Source: Trichosphaerium sp. ATCC 40318
Lineage: Eukaryota; Discosea; Flabellinia; Trichosidae
Length of the DNA stretch: 64,000 nucleotides
Direction of reading: 5' to 3'
Assembly: GCA_038496445.1 (NCBI GenBank)
Contig: JALMLS010000481.1
Coordinates: forward strand, 1 to 64,000
Within the stretch, counting starts at the first letter, position 1. The number at the start of each line of letters is the position of its first letter. Both the position numbers and the translations under genes were made by a program. The notes beneath the pieces were generated by a model, which saw only the letters and a list, made by a program, of their open reading frames with translations, did no database searches and was not told the DNA's origin. This document shows, piece after piece, positions 43,042 to 57,053 of this stretch.

Positions 43042-45148
43042 TTACTGTGAAATAATCTCAACATCACCCTGAAAATATAATGTCAGCTCTTATAATGTAT
43101 TGCACTAAATGACTACTAGTTCGTACGTTAGATATGAAACCATATTCTTCTTGAACGGAACCATCACTATCACTTTTTCTTTTCCATTCTCTGGCATGTA
43201 CTGCAGCATAACTGAGAAGAGTACAAGTTGACACTGTTGATAGTGCAAACCAAATACAATTTACCCAAAAATACCGTTGTTTTGGTGATACAGCGCCATC
43301 AATAACTGGTGTAAGAAACGTTCCAATACCACCAAGCGTATATCCCCTGACAGATGTTAGAATAACCGAAAAAGAGGACTACAAACTAAAAGCGGAAAAA
43401 AAGAGGAAAAAAATCAATCGTACATTGCAACAAGTCGTGATAAATTGTTTGGAACGAATTGTTGGATAAGTTGATTAGTGAATATAATACCAGACATTCT
43501 CCATACAATCATGACTATAAACGTAAAATATTGAAGATTAGCTACCTGTTAACAGGAAAACAAAGTTAGCAAGAAGAAAAACCAGCAAAACAACAACACA
43601 TCAACAAACTATATACCCGAAACATTGAACATCCAACCCATATTACACCAAGCACCTGAAAAAATAGAGCTCCTCTCCACGCAGTTCGAAGGCCTATAGG
43701 GACCCATCAACACTTACAAAACAAACAAACAATGGTAAAAACAATACGTTGATAAATGAACTTTTGAAGACTCATACCTTTGTCTCTTGTTTCATAAATC
43801 ATTCCCACCACAGGCGCTAGTAACGCCATGGCAGGTAGAAGTATTGACCAACCAAGAGTTAAATCTTCTGCTGTTTTTGTATCAGCATCACTAGTTCCAA
43901 TGTACGTTTGCCAGTTTATCTGATCAGGAACAGTGCTGATATAGAAGAGACCCAAAGGAGCTGACAAAAAAGTGAATAACCTGTAGATATATATTAAGCT
44001 TAATGACTACGTAAACAATAATGCACGTGCCATGAGAGAATTACAACTGGTCGAAGTGCGTCAACAGTAAATGTTTCATAAAGTGACGGTAATGTTTCAC
44101 TTGATTTAGGTTTATTCTCTTCTCTCAATAATGAATAGTCTGGTTCTAAAAAGTAAGCGGAAGAGAGCGTCACCACAAACACTATCACTGCGTATCCTAA
44201 GAATACCCACCTGTGCGAAATGTTAGCGAGAAAAAGCTGAGATATCCAAAAAAAAAAATACCTCAATGAGACACCCCAGTCATAGACAACAAGAAATAGC
44301 CAAAATATAATACCACTAAGATCCCAAGCGCCAGTGAGACATCCATTAAATAATCCAACGGCGTTTGGTTTAACTCAACAAAAGTGTAAGCGGATTGAGC
44401 AAACATTTGTTTGTCGCTCACCTTTTGAAGTAGCAGCCAAATAATACGTTAGACAAGCTATGTAAGTAACACCGCCTAAGTGTGTTGCGAGTAATAGACA
44501 TACCGGAAGAACCCATGAAGTAATCTAAAATATGTTTCAACTTGTCACGTGATTAATAGCTAAGTAACAATGATTTACCCAATACGGCACTTCTGGTTCA
44601 TGGACAAATGCTGCTATGACCCAACAAGCACTTATACCGCAAGCGCTGAGTATCATATTCTTTCTGACGTTGCCCAGGCGCACAGCAATCTCACCACTTA
44701 AGTATGCTAGAACCAACACACCTCCGAAAGCGATTTGGGGAAGTCTATTCAAAGCTAAATTTTGCTCCTTGGATTGAATCAATATTATTGTGCGTCTACT
44801 GTATTGTACCGGACAGCAAGCTTCTATTCTTGATGCATTAGCACAAGTAACTCTCCAATCATCACCACATAGATTAGCGTAAATTCTAGACTCAAGAAAC
44901 GCAGGTTTAAGAGCAGCGTAGTTCGTAATTGGTCCTTAGTTCATAACTTAGTTTTTACAACTTTTTATCACGTGATCTCGTACCTGTTATTAATATGCAT
45001 AGTATAGAGGCGTGAAAGACATTGTAGTATAGCCTTCTCACAAACTAGAAATAAATTAATAGGGTGTACAGAGGCACATTGAATAGTACCTTTCTTTCAG
45101 TTGCAGCGTTTGCTTTAGAAATTAGAGGGGCGTCGTCTTCAATGTCCA
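43042..45148 (-). CDS. Major facilitator superfamily transporter, SLC43/FMP42-like
   Basis: A multi-exon membrane transporter with about 12 TM helices. Start ATG at 45148 (MDIEDDAPLISKANAATERK), first TM in exon 2 (YYNVFHASILCILITG), then a Cys-containing extracellular loop (FLESRIYANLCGDDWRVTC, ACCPVQYS) of the kind found in SLC43-type carriers. The second TM and the MFS loop follow (AFGGVLVLAYLSGEIAVRLGNVRKN), then further TM pairs around 44.4, 44.1, 43.9 and 43.5 kb. The last TMs (GYTLGGIGTFLTPVID, IWFALSTVSTCTLLSY) are followed by a short charged tail that ends GDVEIISQ. By family it would be a facilitative amino-acid or related carrier; the substrate is not determinable from sequence. 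Introns are short and several contain CACGTG. Confidence 0.82.
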
Positions 45149-45467
45149 TAATACCTTAAGACTTCCGTGTGATATTTATATCTGTTCGTAAACTTTCAAG
45201 AAAGTAGTACCCTTGTATCGGCAATCTGAAAGATATGATTGCGTAAAACAAATAGTAAGACATCTAAATTATCTGCTTTTTGAGGCCACTTACTTTCAGT
45301 GAATAGTTGGCAAGGCGAACTTTCAGTTCGATGTGTACTGGAAAGGTAGTAGCGTTCTTACACTTGCTCATATTTCAAAAAGACCCACAACCAAGAAAAT
45401 AGAAATAGCACAAACTAAAACTCAAAGGATTTGTATGATGTATTTTACAATTGAAGAGTTTTTTTTT
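45149..45467. other. Gap between the transporter start and the EIPR1 3' end
   Basis: 319 bases serving as promoter of the transporter and 3' region of EIPR1. An imperfect inverted pair (ggcaaggcgaactttcag / agttcg) is seen but nothing named. Confidence 0.45.
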
Positions 45468-47985
45468 TTACAACAATTCGTCTTGAATGTCTTGAGACAC
45501 TGAGTTAACAACAACACGTCCATCATATGATAAAGAAGCGAAAGCCCAATTATTAGCTTCTGAAGCCCAAGCAATAGAGTATACACTGTCTTCATGATCA
45601 TCATAAGGTTTAATCAGTTCGTCTTTTGGTGCAGGTCTAAAAAAAAAAACAATTAGTTCATTGAATGTACCGGTATGTTAAGGGTTTTTTAAGAAACCAA
45701 ATGTATTATAAAGTTATATATAGATAGTAGATATTCAATATTAGTAGTAGCAGAAAATTCAGGGTTATAGAATAGCGGGTTAAGACGTGAACAAAAAAAA
45801 TTGTTTTGGACTAAGTTATGCTTTCAAAAAAAAAAGGAGTTTTGCTCCGCTATGCTTCCTGCACGCCCTCTGCGCTATCAATATTTCATATTTGGGTATA
45901 TGTATATAAATATATAACTACACAGGCACCGAACTTGTATTTGTACTTTGGGGTTTCTTCTTCTCCTTCATCTTCATCATCGCTATCTTGCAGATTTTTA
46001 AATGATAAGCTCTCAACTCTGTATAGATTAACAGTGCTATCTGTAGCACAGCTGAGAACTAACTCATCTCTGAATCTATTATACTTAACATTGCATACCC
46101 TATATAATATAAGAGCAAGCTTGCAAATAGAGAAAAACCGCAAAAGAAAGAACAATCTTTACAAAATAAAAAGTTGTCAAAACAGTTCCGATCACATCTC
46201 ACCTACAAGGCGATTTAACACGCTCTTGAAGTGGTATGGTACTAGAACATTATTGCTGAAAATGCTGTATTACTTTCTATAAATTATAGGTTACGTACCA
46301 ATGATTATGGTGCTCAAACTCCTTGAGACATTTATCTGGTTTTCTGTAATCCCAAAATCTTATCTTACAATCATCACCGCCTGTAACCATATAGTACTGA
46401 CGTAGAGGGTTTATATCAACATCTCTAACAAGAACTTTGTGTGTATCTTTTATAATAAATGCTTCCCTATAACGTAATAAACCAAACGGCAAATAACAAT
46501 CAAATGTAACTGAAGTTGTTCGTCGAAAGAAAAAGTTGAAGTGGTTGGCTGCTAGCATAAGCTGTTACATACTTTTTTTGTCGAACATCGTATCCACATA
46601 TTGAAGTATCAACAGTAACAGCAAGAAGATCTGTTACAAGTGGGTTGAAGCATGCATTACTTACAGCATGAGTAGTGCCTAATTCAATTGCTGCAAGTGG
46701 TTCCTAAGTAGACAATAAATTTCTGAGTTTTTGATCGCTTGAGAAGGCGCTCAAAGTAAAAGACCAGAGGGCGCATGAGCGAGAGAACCACGCCAATTTT
46801 TTGATAAGAAATAATGTAACGTGATATTACACTTTGAAGCAACTTACAAAGAAGCAAAGCGTAATTTGTTGAAAAAAAAAAAGAATAAATTTGGTTACCT
46901 CTGGTTTCGTAATATCCCAAGTTCTTAAAGTTGTATTATCCAAAGAAACTACAAGGCCATCTTCTGAAGGTTCCCAAAGCACCCTTCAAAAACATTATTA
47001 CTAAATAATCTATACTAATAACAAAGCCAAAACGGTTCTTTTAATACAAGTTGCAATTCATTTCGTTCAAATTGTTCACTTTTTTCCCCAAGCACCTCAA
47101 TAATACTGCGTTATAGCAAAATAAAACGTAAGGTGATTCTCTCGAGTGGGGAAATGATTCTCTCGAGTGGGGAAAACAACAGTGCAGGAGATGAACGAAT
47201 AGAACTGTAATTCGAAAAATCAAAAATAAAAAAAGTGACACATTGCAATGTGTCAAATGACATTTGAAACAACTTTTTTGACAAGTCTTTCAATAGACAA
47301 CGTTGGATAATATTAAAGGCGAAAGCGTCAAGCACGTGCCTCTTTATTTTACCCTTGTGACCAGGCAATTCTGCTTTTGGAATAAGTTTTGCATTTGTCT
47401 CGTCCATACTCCACAACATAGCCTTGTATGCCTTTGCTGTATAGTGTTAGCAATTAAAACGATATGTAGTAATAGTTTTAAAGCGTTTACAACAAGAAAG
47501 AGACGGGTTGTAGCTCAATAAAACGATTCGATAAAAATATCTTCAAAACTCGTTTAAACGATGTCAATACATTCTTCAAGGTATTAATAATGCGTACGCT
47601 CGTGAAATATTGTGAATAGCAGGTCTTGTTGAAACGGTGACGAAGAAATATCCCATATCTCGTGAGGATGGTCGTATATGTTTATACATACGGTTTCAGT
47701 GACGTCTTTGATGACTTCAATGTGATGGAGCTTTTTGGCGTTAGTAAATAACTAAACCGCTTTGATTTACCTGATTCTCCTCCTTTAAGCTAAGTGTACC
47801 TACAAAAAAGCGAGTGTTTTCTATAAACACGTCAGCAAGCGGTTTTAGTGTCTAAAATATACCCTGATCGCCTAATTGAGCAGCAATACACCTCGCCTTT
47901 ACAATATAAGCTGTAACGTTCAATAAATTCGCCGTACTTTGTATGACAAGCCATAAACAGCACTAGAATGACTACCCTTAAACAT
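45468..47985 (-). CDS. EIPR1: EARP/GARP-interacting WD40 protein EIPR1 (TSSC1)
   Basis: WD40 propeller that links to the GARP and EARP vesicle-tethering complexes in endosome recycling. Start MFKGSHSSAVYGLSYK (47985), matching the family's YGLEFQAR beginning. The rest follows the family in order: FFVGTLSLKEENQ, HEIWDISSSPFQQDLLFT, AMLWSMDETNAKL, SLDNTTLRTWD, HAVSNACFNP, HKVLVRDVDINPLRQYY with GGDDCKIRFWDYR, NVKYNRFRDELVLSCATDS, an acidic insert (DSDDEDEGEEE), and a C-terminus HEDSVYSIAWASEANNWAFASLSYDGRVVVN that is diagnostic for EIPR1. About ten exons; the stop is at 45468. Head-to-head with PAN2. Confidence 0.9.
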
Positions 47986-48095
47986 TCTAGTATATACGAG
48001 AGTCAATAATAGGGTTTGAAAGGTCAACCACCTTCACTTCAACTTTTTTTTTAGAATTTCTCTTACTGCTAATGGTCTACCGTTTCTGAGTTTAA
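47986..48095. promoter_or_regulatory. Bidirectional promoter between EIPR1 and PAN2
   Basis: Only 110 bases separate the two start codons, so both 5' UTRs and core promoters must share this space. It contains a T-rich run (about 48046-48053) and TATATA-like bases near 47991. Confidence 0.7.
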
Positions 48096-51000
48096 ATGAG
48101 CGATTGGGCGCCTAATGGCGCTGTTATGTACTCACCATATAATATGGTGCAGCAACGGCAAGGTGGGCGGTTGCATGAAATAAGAATGCTCGCGGAGCCT
48201 CACCAACGTCTGGAGATTACCACGGCGTTATGTTGTGATGAATCAGAAGAAATGTTGTGGGTTGGCAATAGATCGGTATCTCATTTCGTTAAAACAATAT
48301 AAATACATTATAAATCAAGTATCCGTGCGATAACGTCAATTAGGGCAGAGTTGTAAGTTATTTATGCCCACAAAACGATAAATACAGTTCCTGGCATGGT
48401 ACGAGTTACAACATCACTCAATTAGCATACTGAATATTAAATTCTACTTTTATTTTCTACAACGCGCCAATAGCCTTAAATTTATCTTTAAAACCTTAAA
48501 TAGCACATGGTTCCCTTCCTGATCCATCAGTGAGACAAATAGCAACGAATGATGTACGAAATTAACTGCTTTTTTTTTTTTGTCATTCAAAAAAAATTTG
48601 GTTTTTTACCTGTTCTCGTCTATGACGCTTACCAAAATCAAGCTTGGTGTTGTATCTATTTCACAGTCTAGTTTAAGATATTCAGACAGAGGAGGAGTTG
48701 TCAAGATTTATGACACGTGCGTCAAATGGGTGTTTTTCTGAAAAAAGTGCCAAAGAAAAAAAAACAACTTATTTTTCCTTTTGAACACCTGTCACGCATT
48801 GCAAAATATTCTTCTTATCTTTACATCATCCACGCATGACATTTTTTACTGTGTGCTCTTGAGTTTGCACAAGGAGCAGGTGACCCATGAACGGTTTTTT
48901 TTTGGAACCAATTCTATAGAGGAAGTTTTATTTTGAAAAATTAACAAGAGCTAGCAACGAGGAAATACAACAACTTACGTGCTTCACATTCACAAACAAT
49001 AAAAAAAGTGCAGTTGCGCTTGGTGGACGAGCAGAATCTATGTTGATTTATGATTTAGAGCGCAAGGATATTGTAAAAGAGGTACTTGGTCAAAAGCTAA
49101 TATTCTTTTTTTGTAAAAAAGAAGTTGGCCGTTTAGACGTTATGTGGCGCTTATTTTTAATGTACAGGTTCCAATAACTTCTGGAGTTGAATCTATGGCT
49201 CGAGGAAGACTTATTTGTTGCGGTTGCAGTGACGGTAAAGTCGTTTTACGCGATCCACGATCTTATCGTGTGGAACATTCTTTCATGGCACATTCATCTT
49301 GTGTAACAAAAGTTGACGTTAAAAATGACTTATTGATTGCCTGTGGTACAGGAATAAGGTACTTGCATAGTACATATTTGATACTCAAACTACTTGTACA
49401 AAACGCAACGTGATAGCTTGCAGGCGAACCGTTTTGATGTTGAGTGTTTTCTTGTCTTAACTTTTTTTTTACTAGGCGTGGTAATGTCTATATTGATCAC
49501 AGTCTAAAAGCCTATGATATGCGTCAAATGAGAATGCTGCCATCAATAACTTATCCACCTGGACCGGTAAGAGTAGCAATCTTTTAAAGTATAATGTTGT
49601 AGAACAAGTATTGATTTGTATTAGTCAATTGTCAAGTTTCATCCAAAGTTCTCTTCAACTTTGATTGTTGTGAGTCATAGCGGACAATTTCAATTATGTG
49701 ATGTTGGTATGGGTGCTATGACAGGTATACAAGGCGTTCAAAACTATCAAGTACGTGTTTTTTGCTTATATCTTGTGGAAGCAGCTTGAACCTTCGTTCA
49801 CACGTGCATGGTTTTACAATCTTTGGCTTTGTTTTTAGCGTATTTCTATATTAATGTTTGGGCAAGATTGCCTTATTTATGTTGTGTTTAGGTTGACTTA
49901 CATCCAAATGTTTATATTACATCTTTCGATATTTCATCTACTGGAGAAATGCTTGCTTTTGGTGACAATGTTGGATACATTCATCAAGTACGTCGTATTT
50001 TGATATTTTTTTTTTGTTCAAAAAAATCTTCCTTTATTGCCTGGCCAGCTGTTGATTTTTAAGGCTTTTTTTTTGTTAGAAGTTTCGTTCAATGGTCTTT
50101 TTTTTTTTGTACTGAAGGGCGTTGGAGAATTGGCTGACTTTTGTTTTAATTTAGTGGGCTGAAAAAGAAAAGTATGTTGTCAATCAGTTTTCAAAAGGTA
50201 TACATAATAGATTAATCGATCCCTTACCTCCACCACCTTCAACAAAAATGACTGAATGGACGTACGTGTTATCGTTGTTGTGGGTTTTTTTGTTAGTACT
50301 TACCTTATGGTTCTTAGATCCCTATCAACACCAGCTAGCCATACTCAACTCCTTGTTGCTAAAAGTAGTAGAGAACCACTACTTTCTGACTGGTCTAACA
50401 TGCACTTTATTGTTGGACGCCAACCTCAAGGTATTTTATTTCATAAGAAAGTCAATGTACTAACTTGAACCTAAAGGTATTGATACACATTATATCAATA
50501 GTGCTAGAAAGGTAAGCATATAAACCATAGAGAAAAAATAGCTTTTTGGATAAGTACTAACGTCAGCTTGCTACAATTTACTTTGATTTTTTTTGATACC
50601 TGGCACTGTATTATTAACCGTCTTCTCAGGATGATTTTGTTGGTGTCATTCCAAATAGCCCAGGACGCAGCCTTCGTAATCAAGTACGTAACATTGAAGT
50701 GACTAATTACAAGGCGTTTATCTCTAACTTATGTTTAGGTGAGACGACCTGTTCCACCGCTTATTGATCAGACAGTTAAAACAACAGGTGACTCTACAAC
50801 ATCATCAAATGCCGATACACCTGGAAGCTATATAAATAAGAGACCTCCAAAGACTTATAGAAGAGTTGCCATAAGCTACCAAAGGCTTGGTGGAGACTTG
50901 TTTGACTTTGAGTGCGTTGCTCTTTTTTTTTCGTAACGTTAATTTTTATCTTAGCTCCTATAACGGTACAAGCTTCTCTGGACTTGAGAATACGTACCCA

Positions 51001-54000
51001 AATACCTATAGCAATGCTCTTATACAGTCGCTATATTTTATACCTCAATTCAGAAACACCATCTTAAACACAGTGTCTCTGAAAGAGTTTTGTTTGTCTG
51101 ATGAACTTAACTTTCTTTTTCGTATCCTTTCTTCCTTCTTTTTTTTTTTTTTGGAAACTTTTTGCTTCCACTGGAAGCTATGTCTCTGTTTGTTTGTTTG
51201 TATTTCATTCTTTGACATATAAGATATGCTCAGCATTAAGAAAGGAGGTGTTTGCTCCGCACGTAACTTTATAAGAGCTTTGAGACACAACGTGGATGCG
51301 AAGAACCTTGGCTTATTGGAAGATGAAGCATTGCAGTTTGGTAGGAAACGTGACCCTTACTACCTTCTTGCACAAAAGTTTCACAGCTTTCTACTATCTC
51401 ATCTACATCTTGAACTCGAAACCAATGGTGGTATGTTTATGTATTGATACCTTAAGACGAGATCTTCTGATCTTCCTCTATTTTTTTTTTCCTCTTTAAG
51501 ATTTTTTTAACAAACTTGTGTTTGTAGAGTCTATTATATCACAGCTCTTTGGAACCAAAGTAAGAAAAACTGAGGTCATTCGTGATGTTTTAGAACGTAC
51601 CAGTGAGGAGACCATATTCTATCACATGCTGCCAAGCCACGTTCGTGTTTTTTTCCAACAACTTCTTTTTTTGATCAAAAAAGTCAAAAATCGTTAATTG
51701 TTTGAGTGCAGGGCAAATCTTTTGCTGCTATGGTACGTGATTGCTTATCTTATAAAGAAGAGAAAACTACTTGGTGCGAAGAAACGCAGCAGAGGGAGCA
51801 AGTACAACAAAAACAAGAGGTAATGATGCTTTTGTCATAACAACAAAGTTGTTATAGTTTTGTGATCGTTATTAAATCATAAATAAGGTCATAGCGCTTC
51901 CTAATATACTCGCGTTTCATACATGTGTTGGAGAACAAGCAGCAGAGTTTTGGAAGGGTGTAAGCTCAGGTAAACCATATTAATTTATTTTTAAAGCCAA
52001 GGTAAAACAACTTAAATTATTTAGACGAAAAGATGTTTCCTTGGAGCACAGCAAGTCAAGCAACACCTGAAAAGGACGAAAAATCTTCCTGGTTACCATT
52101 TAGGTATACATTAACTTCCATAGTCTTAATTCTGAGTGAGATCTTTTGTGTACTTACTAAATTCCGTTTTAGAATGAAAATAACACGTGATCCAATGACT
52201 CATAAGATGAACGTTGTTGAGTACTCAAATCAGCGTAATGAAGGATCAGATGATCTTTATGAGTTATATGCATGTACATCATGGATTCATGACTGTGTTG
52301 GCAATGGTGTAGATCATGTTGTGTCACAAATCAAAGGTACACAAAAAAGAAACAAATTTTCTTTTGTTATGTCCAAACAAAATTTTCCTGCTGTTCTTTA
52401 TGTTCTTTGTGTTGTTTATTATACCATTTTCTTTCAATCATGTGTGACTTAACATTGGTTTTTGTAGTTCCTGAGTATTGTAAAAAGGAAGGAACAGAAC
52501 ACCATTGGTACCTCTTTAATGATTTCAGAGTTATGGCAACATCTCAATACGAAACTGTACATATAAACAGCGGCTGGAAGGTAATCATTATTTACAATCT
52601 TGGGTTTTCAACGCTCTTTCTATCTTTCTTAAAGTACTGTATTTGTACAGCAGTTGTATACTCTGTACTCGACAAAGCAACACAAGAACTTGTTTTTTTT
52701 TTCAATTTGATGAATACGTTCCAAATCAAGTTTACGCTCTACTGGTTGTATGAATATGTTCATTTGTTAATGTATATTTTTTAGATACCTTGTATAATAT
52801 ACTATGCTCGAGTTAATGTGGATAAACATATACCTATCCCTACAATCAAGAAAGACTTGATGTCTCAATTTTTGTTCCTTCAAAATCCAATATTAGCGTA
52901 CCTCATCAAACTCTTTTGTTGTGCTAGTAGTACACAAGAATAACTCATCCATAGACAAAACAAGGTTAAAACTCTTGATTATAAACCTCTTACAGAAGAT
53001 GAAGTTAAGGAACAGGGACTTCCTGTGATTGCAATAGATGCAGAGTTTGTTTCTTTGGCACAGGTTTGTTTTTTTTCTTCTATCGACTGATGATGAATTG
53101 GTTGATTCTTGTGGAGCCAATAGCCTTATTCTCTTTATTTTTTAGGAACTCAGGGAAGAGAGAAAAGGACGTATGGTTCTTGTAAGACCACCAATGTTCA
53201 GCGTTGCTAGAATATCGATAATTCGTGCTTGGGTATTGAATTTTTGTTTTCTAGAAAGAATCTTTTGTGACGTTTTGTGCTTGTTACTTAATTTGATTTG
53301 TAGGGTGAGTCAGGTACATTAATGGATGACTACATTAGTACACCACATGAATGTGTTGATGATTACTTGACGAGATTTTCTGGAATTAATGAAGGAGACT
53401 TGGATCCTCAGAAATCTCCATTTCAAGTAACAACATTGAAAGTAAGGCGTTCTTTCTTTTCTCTTTAATCATTTTTACTAATATAAATACTTCAAGGCAA
53501 GTTACTTGAGATTGAGAGCAATGATTGATGCTGGATTTATATTCGTTGGTCATGGTTTGAAGAGTGATTTTAAGATCATCAGTATCCTTTCTTTTCTATT
53601 TTTTTTCTCAAAAAGTGGTTCATACTTTTTACTTCATTTTCGGTTCTTTCTCTTGAAGAGTATGAGTGTTTGTTGTTTGACGTTGATTTATTATTTCTTA
53701 ATTCTTTTTTTGATATTCACGTGCCTTCTGATCAAATACTTGATACTGTAGAGCTATACAGAGCGAAAGGTCAGAGAAAAATATCACTTCGGTATTTGGC
53801 TAAAAAAATCCTTGATATTGACATCCAGTCAAAAACACATGATAGTATTGAAGATGCTAGAACTGTACGATTGTATTTTCACCTTCTTTTTTGTTAAATC
53901 AACAAGCGAAGCTGTTTTTGGAAGGTTTTTTTTTCGAAATATTTTTTCTTGATTTTTTCTTATTTTTTGCTTTAAGGCTTTGATGCTCTATGACAAGTAT

Positions 54001-54276
54001 AAAAAGTTTGAAGCTGATGGAAAGCTTGATGACTTGATAGATGAATTGTATAGAACTGGTAGAGTGGTACGTATTAGATAAATAATAACATGAAACTCAG
54101 TTTTATGCACAAACTCCCATGTGACATGTTCCGGTGTTAAAAAATGAGCACTTTCTTTGTGTTGTTTCATGGATTTTACTGACGCTTGATACTAGACAAA
54201 GTGGAAAATTCAAGGCCTTAAAAACGCAGAGGAATCTGGTCTTGAAATGTCTGGTGATGCTGTAACACAGACATAA
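48096..54276 (+). CDS. PAN2: PAN2, catalytic subunit of the PAN2-PAN3 poly(A) nuclease
   Basis: Shortens mRNA poly(A) tails in the cytoplasm together with PAN3. Intron-rich, start MSDWAPNGAVMYSPY at 48096, stop TAA at 54274. N-terminal WD40 region (MLWVGN, GRVVSYLCPQNDKYSSWH, LICCGCSDGKVVLRDPRS, IVKFHPKFSSTLIVVSHSG, FDISSTGEMLAFGD); linker; catalytically dead ubiquitin-hydrolase-like domain (FSGLENTYPNTYSNALIQSL, where the protease Cys is absent as in other PAN2); then the DEDD exonuclease: VIAIDAEFVSL (first D and E), VGHGLKSDFKII (D) and HDSIEDART (last D, with H). All four acidic residues are present, so it should be active. One exon set near 50.2-50.5 kb encodes the segment after WAEKEKYVVNQFSKG. 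Introns often begin GTACGT and carry CACGTG. Confidence 0.95.
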
Positions 54277-54882
54277 AAAATGATTACAAAATAAGAAAAG
54301 AAAAAAAAGAGAAAAAAAAAAAAGAGAAACATACAAATTTGTAATAACAAAATAAAAACAATAAATAGTACCCTTTGAAAGTGAACTTTCTTCATGATAT
54401 CAAGACTTATCACAAGGTTTATCAAACGGAGATGTATTGGAAGAATACGAAGTAGTAATTGACCTGGATAATCGTCAACAAACTAAAACTGTCACCTCAA
54501 CAAAAACAATAGCTTTTCTCCCGCTCATAAAATCACGTGACTGATAATCTCTGGGCATGTTTTTGGTTTTCTCCATGGAAACACAGAGAGTATCATATTA
54601 GCAAATCAGCCGTCATACGACAGCTACCAATTGACATAAATTTTAACGGATTAATCCTTTGACGTTTAACTTTCGAGAAATGGTCAGCTTATTCATTGTG
54701 GCACGTGAAAAATTTATTAATACAAGCCTCCACTGTACATAAAGGAGTTGTCAATTAGCGTCTAGTAGGTTGTAGTTCACTTAGGCTTTTATACCTTAAA
54801 AGAAAGAAACACACTAAAAGAATACTATCAAGGGGTGTGTTACTCCAAGTTAATGTCCATTCTCTTCAGTTTTGTGGCCACC
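54277..54882. other. Intergenic, nothing recognised
   Basis: A/T-rich with A runs near 54300-54330, an AATAAA around 54351, and two CACGTG sites (54533, 54702). No coding signal. Confidence 0.5.
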
Positions 54883-55665
54883 TTAACTTTGTACTTGTTC
54901 TTTACCATAAATGTAATTGCATTGCTTCAACAGAGTGCCATCATCTTGCCATGTTATGTGTTTTCCATGTAGCTTTCCGTTGACATAATAACAATGCTTC
55001 TTCATTTGACCGTTATTAAACCATTCCTTTTCCTCTCCATTTTTGTTGTCAGCAGTGTAGACACACTCTAAATGCAACTGCCCATTGTTGTACCATTCTT
55101 TGTACACATAGTTGCCATTGACGTAATGACAACGTTTCTTCAATTGACCGTTGTCATACCACGTCTTGTATTCTCCTTCAAGTGTACCATTAAGATAGTG
55201 ACATTGTGTTGTTGGTTGGACTTTATCTTTGTGTTGTTTTCCCCTGCAAATAATATACTCGTCTTCATGTTTAACATCTACATAGTAGCACTTCTTTGAC
55301 AAAGCACCATCTGATTCCCATTCTAAATACTCACCATGTAAATTGCCATTGATGTAAACACATTGTACAAATAATATACCATCATCACGCCAGGTTTTAT
55401 ACTCTCCATGTAGTTTACCATTGATGTAGTTACAAACTTTCTTCAATGTACCTTCTTTATACCATGTTTTGTATTCTCCATGTCTTTTATTATGGATGCA
55501 AAAAAAATAATGAGATTTCTTACCATTATCAAACCATGCTTTGCACTCTCCATGTATGTTACCGTTGATGTAATTACACTCCTGTACAAGTTCCGTATCT
55601 TCGTTATATTCTTTGTACTCTCCATGTAGTTTACCATTATTGTAATTGCACTTCTTCCGCGGTGT
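54883..55665 (-). pseudogene. MORN-like repeat protein, 5'-truncated
   Basis: A continuous frame of about 11 repeats of roughly 23 residues with Y.NG.LHGEYK.W motifs. It runs from just after a TAA (about 55669) to a stop at 54883 with no N-terminal ATG; the first in-frame ATG is inside the repeats. The F-box-like N-terminus found in the copies at 9684 and 60976 is missing. An upstream exon is possible, but the abrupt start suggests a truncated copy. Family context: such repeats also occur in large DNA viruses and in bacterial antitoxin-like proteins. Confidence 0.7.
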
Positions 55666-57053
55666 TTTTTATTACTATTCTCTTAATAGTAATTTTTTTT
55701 TTGAACAGTGTTTATCCTGATCTAATGTTATACCGTTTTGAATATAAGCAATATTTATATCCATGGTCTCCTCTATGACGTATTCGTTAATATTCATTCA
55801 TGAATATTCACTGGTGACATTTGTAGGAGCTTGTAATGGTACCACTTGTAATGCTTACTCTGTTGTCCCGTGACAACATTCAAGTGACTACCTTTGGTAA
55901 GCCAGGGCCCAACTGGCATCGCTTTAGCTATGCGTGGTACTACGGATTGTGACCCTCATCTACTTCAAGCCAGTTTTGTACCTCAAAACGGGGTGCTTTT
56001 TTCGCGGTAAGTCGAAACCTGTCACTCACAAACTTGTACTGGGTTACTCCATTTTTGTGATTAAAACCAAAAACAGTACCTGGCATCACTTTGTGCGTTG
56101 TACTACTTGTTGCCGGGATTCATTGGCGTTTGGTAACTAACACAACTCTGTGAGGATCTTGGGGATGATGCTTGTACTGATGTCACCTGCCTGACACTAT
56201 ACGTCAATGTATTTGTTTATAACCTCATCTCGTTTACTGTATCACGATGATTTACACAATTAGTGGATTGGACTTGATTGAGTGACGATGCAATTAACTC
56301 ATTACGCTTGCTGAACTTATTCGTAACTTAACCAAGAGCGAGAGATGAGGATTGTCACTGTAAATCGTGACTGTCAAACTTTGAAACAATAAAAACACTA
56401 AATATGTGTTGAGCAACCAAAAAAAAAAGTTACACATAGCAACTTTTCCTGCTCAAGTGACTCAGTGTCCTTGTTTTAGAGAAACACCATATGTTTTAAT
56501 CGTTCCTAAAAGTGAAGTGTATACTTTGATGCAATCATGGAATTTGTTAACAAGCTAGAAAAGTCAGCTGACTGATTCCAATTTTTGGAATTTTTTAAAT
56601 GGGTATTTGTAATAATATTCCATCTTTGTCCAAGCATTGTTGTGAATATCTACAACTCTCACTTGAGAAATTTGCTCGGATGGCAAAACTCGCTAACCTT
56701 CATCAAGACTTTGTTTAGCTTGTAATATGCTTTTTCATTTGCACTTGGCCGTTCTTCTTGGCTTTTAGCTTGTTTTGTGAATGAGTGTCCGATGTTTAAC
56801 GGTTTTTTACTAGCGCCTGCTCCTGAGTCCGGCTGACGTTATCGCACAGTAATTGACGCGTATTAGAACGGCCTTACGTGATTTCATGATTGTTTAACGG
56901 TTTGCGTTTTATTCTGCGTGAATCGACTTTAAAAGTATTGGAATAGGTAACCAATATTGCGGTATTAATGTTGTCATGGTCAAAAGGGGTTTTTATTAAA
57001 ATTTGTGCGAACTTTCAGCGAAAATAAAAGAGCCTATCCTTAGTTTAAACCTA
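55666..57053. other. Long intergenic stretch
   Basis: No gene assembled. A small open stretch at about 56479-56555 follows a TTTAG and reads ETPYVLIVPKSEVYTLMQSW, possibly a lone exon. The other frames look random. Confidence 0.4.

Noticed and set aside
45818-46282. Plus-strand frame of 154 residues
   Set aside because: Antisense to EIPR1 exons and introns whose protein matches the family.
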